Below are positions 28,165-33,816 of a DNA stretch of 56,896 bases, in pieces. Below the pieces are notes generated by a model, which was not told the DNA's origin, did not search any database, and saw only the letters and a list, made by a program, of their open reading frames with translations. The stretch comes from Rhodocyclaceae bacterium UBA2250 (GTDB lineage: Bacteria > Pseudomonadota > Gammaproteobacteria > Burkholderiales > Rhodocyclaceae), in the NCBI GenBank assembly GCA_002347285.1, contig DDXW01000045.1, positions 1-56,896 on the forward strand, in the 5' to 3' direction. Position 1 is the first letter of the stretch, and every line of letters begins with the position of its first letter. Position numbers and translations under genes: made by a program.

Positions 28165-28789
28165 GTACGCGCTGAATCCGAACCTGCATGTGTGCGTCAC
28201 GCCGGCGGGCGCCTACCACGCGGCGACCGCCGCGGCGGGCGATCCGACCGCGCTCCTGCTCGCCCGCCTGCTCGGCCTGCCGGCCACCCCCTTGCTCGAC
28301 GGCGCCGCCCTGCGCGACCTCGCCATGGCGCAGGACGAGGACGCCATGCTCGAGATGCTCTATCGCATGCAGGAGGTCGGCTGGCTGGACGGCGCCGCCG
28401 CCGCCCGGCCAGCGCCGAGTCTCAACATGGAGCGCGACGTGCCGCGCCTGCTGGCCGAGCTGACGCGCGACGGCCGCGCGCTGCTGGCCGACGAGCAGGG
28501 CTTCCACCTTGCCAGCACGGGCTTCGCCCACGAGGCGGTCGAGGAACTGGCCGCCCTCGCTTCCGAGGTGACCGCCCTGCAGCGGCGCTATCAATCGCTG
28601 GTGCGCGACAACCTGCGCATCCAGGCGGCGGGGTGGGGAGCCGTCGACGCGGCGGCCAACGGCCAGTTGAGCTTCTGGCCGCTGCGCGTCGGCGCGCATT
28701 CCTTCGTTTTGACGATCGCAGGCGCGCCGGTGCTCGACCGGCCGGCCTTCACCGATCTGATCTGGTGGCTGTTCCGGCGCTATGCGTGA
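28154..28789 (+). CDS. Unknown protein with winged-helix-like and Roadblock-like halves
   Basis: A 211-residue soluble protein. The N-terminal half (about 35-80) could be a winged helix (LLARLLGLP, MLEMLYRMQEVGWLDG). The C-terminal half (about 110-205) resembles a Roadblock/LC7 fold by pattern: LLADEQGFHLASTGF, EAVEELAALASEV, then LSFWPLRVGAHSFVLTIAG. The assignment is by eye and weak. ATG 28154 is used; it overlaps the kinase end by 11 bases, and a GTG at 28142 is an alternative. Codons 83-90 contain a dispersed-repeat copy. It may take the position that the DUF742 protein CvnC holds in conservons. Confidence 0.65.
   Translation: MTSKYALNPNLHVCVTPAGAYHAATAAAGDPTALLLARLLGLPATPLLDGAALRDLAMAQDEDAMLEMLYRMQEVGWLDGAAAARPAPSLNMERDVPRLLAELTRDGRALLADEQGFHLASTGFAHEAVEELAALASEVTALQRRYQSLVRDNLRIQAAGWGAVDAAANGQLSFWPLRVGAHSFVLTIAGAPVLDRPAFTDLIWWLFRRYA
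28400..28422 (+). repeat. 23-bp dispersed repeat, copy 5 (inside the 28154-28789 gene)
   Basis: Two mismatches (left half, and GAGTCT at the end). Read as AARPAPSL, a different frame from the copies in malQ and egtD. The weakest of the listed copies. Confidence 0.45.
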
Positions 28790-28831
28790 GCCGGGCGGGC
28801 AATCTCTTGTTTTCTTTGAGGAGCAATAAAC

Positions 28832-29194
28832 ATGCGTGAAGAAATGTTGCGGGCCGTGCTCAGCGACCTGAACGGCAGCTCGGCCGACATCGTCGGCTCC
28901 GCCGTCGTCTCGACCGACGGCCTGATGATCGCCAGCCTGCTGCCGGCCAACCTCGACGAGGACCGCGTCGGCGCCATGAACGCCGCGATGCTGGTGCTCG
29001 GCGACCGCAGTTCCACCGAGCTGGGCTGCGGCGCGCTCGAGCAGGTGATGGTCAAGGGCAAGGACGGCTACATCCTGATAATCCAGGCCGGCGCGGACGC
29101 GGTGCTGTCGGTGGTCGCCCGGCCCGGCGCCAAGCTCGGCCTGATCTTCCTCGACGCCAAGCGCGCGGCCGAAAGCGTCGCCAAGCTGCTCTGA
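28832..29194 (+). CDS. Roadblock/LC7-domain protein
   Basis: A 120-residue protein that is a single Roadblock/LC7 domain: DIVGSAVVSTDGLMIASLLP at the start, split here as SAVVSTDGLMIA, and the later VLSVVARPGAKLGLIF strand-rich end. Such proteins (MglB, CvnB) bind small GTPases as GAPs or scaffolds. A strong Shine-Dalgarno GAGGAG (28818-28823) lies eight bases before the ATG, stronger than for its neighbours, which suggests it is made in higher amount. The natural partner is the GTPase half of the kinase fusion. Confidence 0.9.
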   Translation: MREEMLRAVLSDLNGSSADIVGSAVVSTDGLMIASLLPANLDEDRVGAMNAAMLVLGDRSSTELGCGALEQVMVKGKDGYILIIQAGADAVLSVVARPGAKLGLIFLDAKRAAESVAKLL

Positions 29195-29205
29195 CGGGGG
29201 GCGAC

Positions 29206-29937
29206 GTGAGCGCCGCGACCGATCAACTGTCCGTCTGCCCGCACGACACGGCCAAGAACCTGGTGGGCTGGTTCGTCCTCAACACCTATCTGCAGCGCCA
29301 TCTCGGCTGCCGCATCCACTTCGAACCGAAGGACAACTTCATCAAGGAGCGCGAAGGCGTGCTGGCCGGGGGCTACCGCATCGTCTATGCCAACCCCTAC
29401 AGCGCCGCGATCTTCCGCAAGAACCTCGGCTTCATCCCGGTCGCCCGTCCCGTCGGCGTGTATGACGAGACGATGCTGGTGTGCGCCGCCGGCGCCGATG
29501 TGCCGCGACAGCGCCCGGTCAGGATCGCCTCGGCCACCGACAAGCTGATCGTCCATGCGCTGGGCCTGACGCTGCTGGAGCGGTTCCAGCTTGCCCAGGC
29601 CGACTGCGAGTTCCAGTTCGCCGGCACCCACATGGCGGCGGCGCAGGCCGTGCTGCAGGGCAAGGCCGACCTCGGTTTCGTGTACAACGAGACCTGGAAC
29701 GGCATGGCCGAGCATACGCGCCAGGGCCTGCGGCTGCTCGCGCAGACCGAGAGCCGGCGCGCCTACCACTGCTTCTGCATCGCGCCCGAATGGCGCGACA
29801 AGCTCGACCAGATCCGCGCACTTCTCTGCGGCATGCAGCAGGAAGAGGCCGGCCAGCGCATCCTCAAGGACCTGCACTTCACCGGCTTCGAACCGGCCGA
29901 AGAAAAGGACATCGACGCCATCCTGGCGCTGATCTAG
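29206..29937 (+). CDS. PhnD/SsuA-type ligand-binding protein without signal peptide
   Basis: A 243-residue protein of the PhnD-like periplasmic-binding superfamily (REGVLAGGYRIVYANPYSAAIF, FQFAGTHMAAAQAVLQGKADLGFVYNETW; each only partly quoted in meaning as the two ligand-lobe blocks). It starts at GTG 29206 with a G-rich ribosome site and MSAATDQLSVCPHD. There is no signal peptide, lipobox or membrane segment, so it should stay in the cytoplasm. No phosphonate permease or ATPase is adjacent. As the last gene of the operon it is a candidate intracellular ligand sensor feeding the kinase-GTPase. The ligand is unknown; anionic compounds are usual for the superfamily. Confidence 0.8.
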   Translation: MSAATDQLSVCPHDTAKNLVGWFVLNTYLQRHLGCRIHFEPKDNFIKEREGVLAGGYRIVYANPYSAAIFRKNLGFIPVARPVGVYDETMLVCAAGADVPRQRPVRIASATDKLIVHALGLTLLERFQLAQADCEFQFAGTHMAAAQAVLQGKADLGFVYNETWNGMAEHTRQGLRLLAQTESRRAYHCFCIAPEWRDKLDQIRALLCGMQQEEAGQRILKDLHFTGFEPAEEKDIDAILALI

Positions 29938-29961
29938 CCGTTCCGGCGGACAAATCCCGAG

Positions 29962-29993
29962 AGCGGGGTATCGAACATCGATATCCCGCTTTT
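29962..29993 (+). terminator. Intrinsic terminator of the kinase-GTPase operon
   Basis: A 12-bp uninterrupted stem (one G-T pair) AGCGGGGTATCG / CGATATCCCGCT with loop AACAT, followed by TTTTA. It closes the operon 24 bp after its last stop. Confidence 0.9.
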
Positions 29994-30073
29994 ATGTATG
30001 ATTTGACATAATATGGATTATCGGAACCAGAATATGGGGCGCCACGGTGGCTCGAATGTTGCTGAGCCTAGAT

Positions 30074-30649
30074 ATGGCAAGCATTCTAGTCATCGACGAA
30101 TCCCGGCACCGTGCGGTGGAGATCTGCACCGGGCTGATCCAGGCCGGTCACCAGGTTGTGGCCGTGCTGCCCTCGGCGCTCGAACTGATCGAGCGCATCG
30201 AGGAAATCAAGCCGGACATCATCCTGATCGAAACCGAGTCGCCCTCGCGCGATACGCTCGAGCACATCGGCGCGATGAACCGGACCATGCCGCGGCCCGT
30301 CGTGATGTTCTCCAGCGACGGCGACGGCGAGACGATCCGCTCGGCCGTCAAGGCCGGCGTGGCGGCCTACGTGGTCGATGGCTTCGACATCGAGCGCCTC
30401 AAGCCGGTGGTCGATGTCGCGGTCGCGCGCTTCGAGGAGCACCAGGCGCTCAAGCAGGAACTGGCCGAAGCGAGCCGCAAGCTCTCCGAGCGCAAGATCA
30501 TCGAAAAGGCCAAGGGCATCCTCATGAAGACGCGCGGCATGGACGAGGATGTCGCCTACGCGGCCTTGCGCAAACTGGCGATGGAGCGCTCCCAGCCGCT
30601 GGCCAAGGTGGCGGCCGACCTGGTCGACATGGCCAGCCTGCTGCTCTGA
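30074..30649 (+). CDS. nasT: ANTAR-domain antiterminator NasT with Asp-to-Glu receiver
   Basis: A 191-residue RNA-binding antiterminator. Residues 1-120 form a receiver domain and about 130-190 the ANTAR domain (ERKIIEKAKGILM, DEDVAYAALRKLAMERSQ, LAKVAADL). NasT homologues carry an Asp in the block PDxxLIDTESPSRD; here codon 53 (30230-30232, GAA) encodes Glu, so phosphorylation is not expected and the side chain may mimic it. ATG 30074 (MASILVIDES) is chosen over upstream GTG 30047 and ATG 30056 because it matches the receiver start. A possible -35 TTGACA lies at 30003-30008. NasS, the usual nitrate-sensing antagonist, is not present in the window. Target: the hairpins at 30823-30863. Confidence 0.9.
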   Translation: MASILVIDESRHRAVEICTGLIQAGHQVVAVLPSALELIERIEEIKPDIILIETESPSRDTLEHIGAMNRTMPRPVVMFSSDGDGETIRSAVKAGVAAYVVDGFDIERLKPVVDVAVARFEEHQALKQELAEASRKLSERKIIEKAKGILMKTRGMDEDVAYAALRKLAMERSQPLAKVAADLVDMASLLL

Positions 30650-30653
30650 CGCC

Positions 30654-30668
30654 GCCTCAACTCGGTGC
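30654..30668 (+). promoter_or_regulatory. Degenerate second NtrC site
   Basis: GC-containing left arm and perfect right arm (GCCT-N7-GTGC), 31 bp upstream of the perfect site, i.e. three helical turns, the spacing typical of paired NtrC enhancers. Confidence 0.5.
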
Positions 30669-30684
30669 ATATATAAGCATTCCC

Positions 30685-30699
30685 GCACTTGCGCGGTGC
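30685..30699 (+). promoter_or_regulatory. NtrC-binding enhancer site
   Basis: GCAC-N7-GTGC, a perfect match to the NtrC dyad, centred about 125 bp before the predicted start of transcription. Indicates activation under nitrogen limitation. Confidence 0.8.
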
Positions 30700-30718
30700 A
30701 GCAGAACCTGCGGCTACA

Positions 30719-30741
30719 GCCGCTTCGCCAGCGCCGAGTTT
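30719..30741 (+). repeat. 23-bp dispersed repeat, copy 6 (intergenic)
   Basis: Exact match to the degenerate consensus, between the NtrC enhancer and the sigma-54 promoter of the nitrate operon. Confidence 0.85.
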
Positions 30742-30790
30742 GTATAGCGATTCCTTGCAAATCATCGGCTTGGTTTGAAAGCGACCTGCC

Positions 30791-30805
30791 TGGCACGCCC
30801 ATTGC
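30791..30805 (+). promoter_or_regulatory. Sigma-54 promoter of the nitrate operon
   Basis: TGGCAC-N5-TTGC, the full -24/-12 consensus, with GG at 30792-30793 and GC at 30804-30805. Predicted transcription start near 30817. Confidence 0.88.
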
Positions 30806-30822
30806 GATGTCAAGGCCAAGAC

Positions 30823-30863
30823 CCGAGCCAACGGCGGTTCGGTTCCACAGACAACGGCGTCCG
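30823..30863 (+). promoter_or_regulatory. Tandem hexaloop RNA hairpins, ANTAR (NasT) target
   Basis: Hairpin P1 (30823-30842) has a 7-bp stem CCGAGCC/GGTTCGG with loop AACGGC. Hairpin P2 (30848-30863) has a short stem, CAGAC/GTCCG with one A-C mismatch, and the identical loop AACGGC. Both loops have A at position 1 and G at position 4, as known for ANTAR targets. P2 shares bases 30853-30861 with the 5' arm of the terminator, so P2 and terminator exclude each other: NasT bound to P1-P2 would allow read-through. Confidence 0.85.
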
Positions 30864-30899
30864 ATCACTGCCCACAAGGCGGGATCGACGCCGTTTTTT
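30853..30899 (+). terminator. Leader attenuator (intrinsic terminator) before nrtA
   Basis: Stem AACGGCGTC-(c)-GATC paired with GATCGACGCCGTT, an inner GCC/GGC pair, and a tail of six T (30894-30899). It ends 24 bp before the nrtA start, inside the predicted leader RNA. Confidence 0.92.
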
Positions 30900-30923
30900 C
30901 TTGTCCGCATCGGAGACCGAGAG

Positions 30924-32189
30924 ATGAAAAATGAAGCCCACTGCCCTGCCCTCCCCATCGTCGAAACTTCGCGGCGCGACTTCCTGCGCCAAGGCCTCAC
31001 TCTCGCAGTCGGTGGCGCGGTCATGAGCGCAATCCCCCACGTCTGGGCCGCCGGCTCCGACAAGCCGGAGAAGGAGGAGGTCAGGATCGGCTTCATCCCG
31101 CTGACCGACTGCGCCTCGGTCGTGATGGCCTCGGTGATGGGCTTCGACAAGAAGCACGGCATCAGGATCGTCCCGACCAAGGAAGCGAGCTGGGCCGGCG
31201 TGCGCGACAAGCTGGTCAACGGCGAACTCGACGCCGCCCACGTGCTCTACGGCCTGATCTACGGCGTGCAGCTCGGCATCGGTGGGCCGAAGAAGGACAT
31301 GAACGTGCTGATGGCCCTCAACCACAACGGCCAGGCGATCACGCTCTCCAACCAGTTGAAGGACAAGGGCGTCACCGACGGCGCCTCGCTGGCCAAGCTG
31401 GTGGCGAAGAAGGAGAAGGAATACACCTTCGCCCAGACCTTCCCGACCGGCACCCACGCCATGTGGCTCTACTACTGGCTGGCGGCGCACGGCATCAACC
31501 CGTTCAAGGACGTCAAGACCATCGTCGTGCCGCCGCCGCAGATGGTCGCCAACATGCGCGTCGGCAACATGGACGGCTTCTGCGTCGGCGAACCGTGGAA
31601 CAACCGCGCCATCATCGACGACATCGGCTTCACGGCGACCACCACGCAGGACATCTGGGTCGACCACCCGGAGAAGGTGCTCGGCACCACGGCCGAGTGG
31701 GTCGCCAAGTACCCGAACACCGCCCGCGCCGTCACCGCGGCCATCATCGAGGCCGGCCAGTGGATCGATGCCTCGCTGTCGAACAAGCAGAAGACGGCCG
31801 ACACCATCGCCAGCAAGGCCTACGTCAACACCGACAGCGACGTGATCGTCGCCCGCATGCTCGGCCGCTACAGCAATGGCCTGGGCAAAAGTTGGGACGA
31901 CAAGAACGCCATGAAGTTCTACAACGACGGCGTCGTGTCCTTCCCCTACCTGTCGGACGGCATGTGGTTCATGACCCAGCACAAGCGCTGGGGCCTGCTC
32001 AAGGACCATCCGGACTACCTCGGCACGGCCAAGAAGGTGAACCGCCTCGACATCTACAAGGAAGCGGCCGCCGCCGCCAAGGCGGCCGTGCCGAAGTCCG
32101 ACATGCGCGAATCGAAGCTGGTCGATGGCATGGTCTGGAGCGGCAAGGATCCGGCCAAGTACGCCGACGGCTTCAAGATCAAGGGGTGA
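30924..32189 (+). CDS. nrtA: Nitrate/nitrite ABC transporter, substrate-binding protein
   Basis: A 421-residue NrtA/CmpA-family binding protein. The N-terminus carries a twin-arginine signal (SRRDFLRQG, Arg17-Arg18, then a hydrophobic stretch ending HVWA), so it is exported folded by Tat. The mature part has the NrtA-type blocks EVRIGFIPLTDCASVV, MALNHNGQAITLS, FPTGTHAMWLYYWLAAHG and FCVGEPWNNRAI. Start ATG 30924 follows a GGAGACCGAGAG ribosome site. First gene of nrtA-nrtB-nrtC-nirB-nirD-nasA. Ligand assigned by family and context: nitrate, possibly nitrite. Confidence 0.93.
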   Translation: MKNEAHCPALPIVETSRRDFLRQGLTLAVGGAVMSAIPHVWAAGSDKPEKEEVRIGFIPLTDCASVVMASVMGFDKKHGIRIVPTKEASWAGVRDKLVNGELDAAHVLYGLIYGVQLGIGGPKKDMNVLMALNHNGQAITLSNQLKDKGVTDGASLAKLVAKKEKEYTFAQTFPTGTHAMWLYYWLAAHGINPFKDVKTIVVPPPQMVANMRVGNMDGFCVGEPWNNRAIIDDIGFTATTTQDIWVDHPEKVLGTTAEWVAKYPNTARAVTAAIIEAGQWIDASLSNKQKTADTIASKAYVNTDSDVIVARMLGRYSNGLGKSWDDKNAMKFYNDGVVSFPYLSDGMWFMTQHKRWGLLKDHPDYLGTAKKVNRLDIYKEAAAAAKAAVPKSDMRESKLVDGMVWSGKDPAKYADGFKIKG

Positions 32190-32193
32190 TGAA

Positions 32194-33009
32194 ATGGCGA
32201 ATCTTTCCGGACCCAGCAGCACGGAGGCCGACGCGGCGGCGATGCGCGCCTTCCTCGGCGCCCTCCTGCCGCCGCTGATGGGCCTGATGCTGCTGGTCGG
32301 CATCTGGCACCTGGCGACCATGAACGGTGGCAGCATCCCCACGCCGGGCAAGACCTGGGAAGCGGCCGCCAAGCTGTTCGCCGATCCGTTCTACCGCAAC
32401 GGGCCGAACGACCAGGGCATCGGCTGGAACATCCTCGCCTCGCTGCAGCGGGTGGCGATCGGCTTCGGCATCGCGGCGCTGGTGGGCATCCCGGCCGGCT
32501 TCATCCTCGGCCGCTTCGCGACGATGGCCAGCATGGTCAACCCGATCATCAGCCTGCTGCGGCCGGTCTCGCCGCTGGCCTGGCTGCCGATCGGCCTGCT
32601 GGTGTTCAAGAAGGCCGACCCGGCCGCCACCTGGACCATTTTCATCTGCTCGATCTGGCCGATGATCATGAACACCGCCCAGGGCGTGATGCGCGTGCCA
32701 CAGGATTATTTGAATGTGGCGCGCGTGCTCAACCTGTCCGAGTGGAAGATCGTCACCAGGATCCTGTTCCCGAGCGTGCTGCCCTACATGCTCACCGGCA
32801 TCCGGCTGTCGATCGGCACGGCCTGGCTGGTGATCGTCGCGGCCGAGATGCTCACCGGCGGCGTCGGCATCGGCTTCTGGGTCTGGGACGAATGGAACAA
32901 CCTCAAGGTCGAGCACATCATCATCGCCATCTTCGTGATCGGCATCGTCGGCCTGATCCTCGAACAAACCCTGCTGTTGCTGGCCAGGCGCCTGCACACG
33001 GAGGCGTAG
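32194..33009 (+). CDS. nrtB: Nitrate ABC transporter, permease
   Basis: A 271-residue inner-membrane permease with about six transmembrane helices (for example LLPPLMGLMLLVGIW and IIIAIFVIGIVGLILEQ). The cytoplasmic EAA loop is visible around VPQDYLNVARVLNLSEWKIV. ATG 32194 follows AAGGGG; longer readings run back into nrtA. Four bases after the nrtA stop and three bases before nrtC. Confidence 0.93.
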   Translation: MANLSGPSSTEADAAAMRAFLGALLPPLMGLMLLVGIWHLATMNGGSIPTPGKTWEAAAKLFADPFYRNGPNDQGIGWNILASLQRVAIGFGIAALVGIPAGFILGRFATMASMVNPIISLLRPVSPLAWLPIGLLVFKKADPAATWTIFICSIWPMIMNTAQGVMRVPQDYLNVARVLNLSEWKIVTRILFPSVLPYMLTGIRLSIGTAWLVIVAAEMLTGGVGIGFWVWDEWNNLKVEHIIIAIFVIGIVGLILEQTLLLLARRLHTEA

Positions 33010-33012
33010 ACC

Positions 33013-33807
33013 ATGGAAAAGTTCGTGAAAATCGAAAACGTCGGCATGAGCTTCGACACCAGGAAGGGCAAGTTCGTCGCGCTGCGCGATATCGACCTGA
33101 CCATCAAGCAAGGCGAGTTCGTCTCGCTGATCGGCCACTCGGGCTGCGGCAAGTCGACGCTGCTCAACCTGATCGCCGGCCTGACGCTGCCTTCCAGCGG
33201 CGTGCTGCTGTGCGCCAACCGCGAGATCGCCGGCCCCGGCCCGGAACGCGCGGTGGTGTTCCAGAACCACAGCCTGCTGCCGTGGCTCACCTGCTTCGAG
33301 AACGTCCATCTGGCCGTCGAGCGCGTCTTCGCCGCCAACGAGAACAAGGCGCAGATCAAGGAGCGCACCACCAAGGTGCTCGAACTGGTCGGCCTCGCCC
33401 ACGCGCTGCACAAGTACCCGGGCGAGATCTCCGGCGGCATGAAGCAGCGCGTCGGCATCGCCCGCGCGCTGGCGATGGAGCCGAAAGTGCTGCTGATGGA
33501 CGAGCCCTTCGGCGCGCTCGACGCCCTCACCCGTGCCCGCCTGCAGGACGAGCTGATGAAGATCTGCGACGCCACCCGGGCCACCACCGTGATGGTCACC
33601 CACGACGTCGATGAGGCGGTGCTGCTCTCCGACCGCATCGTGATGATGACCAACGGCCCGGCCGCGGCCATCGGCGAGATCCTCGCGGTCGACCTGCCCC
33701 GCCCACGCGAACGGCTGACGCTGGCCCACGACCCGCAATACATGGACTACCGCTCGGCGGTGATCGAGTTCCTCTACGCCAAGCAGTCGCATCCCCTGGC
33801 CGCTTAA
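33013..33807 (+). CDS. Nitrate ABC transporter, ATP-binding protein
   Basis: A 264-residue ATPase with Walker A GHSGCGKST (about 43-51), Q-loop VFQNHSLLPWLT, signature SGGMKQRVGIARAL and Walker B VLLMDEPFGALD, followed by the switch His in MVTHDVDEA. It has only the ATPase domain and corresponds to NrtD size, without the NrtC binding-protein extension. Energises uptake through NrtB. Confidence 0.92.
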   Translation: MEKFVKIENVGMSFDTRKGKFVALRDIDLTIKQGEFVSLIGHSGCGKSTLLNLIAGLTLPSSGVLLCANREIAGPGPERAVVFQNHSLLPWLTCFENVHLAVERVFAANENKAQIKERTTKVLELVGLAHALHKYPGEISGGMKQRVGIARALAMEPKVLLMDEPFGALDALTRARLQDELMKICDATRATTVMVTHDVDEAVLLSDRIVMMTNGPAAAIGEILAVDLPRPRERLTLAHDPQYMDYRSAVIEFLYAKQSHPLAA

Positions 33808-33816
33808 GGATTGAAC

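Noticed and set aside
30758..30777. 7-bp stem with 6-nt loop upstream of the nitrate operon, first considered as an ANTAR hairpin
   Set aside because: It lies upstream of the sigma-54 start site, so it would not be transcribed, and its loop begins with T rather than A.
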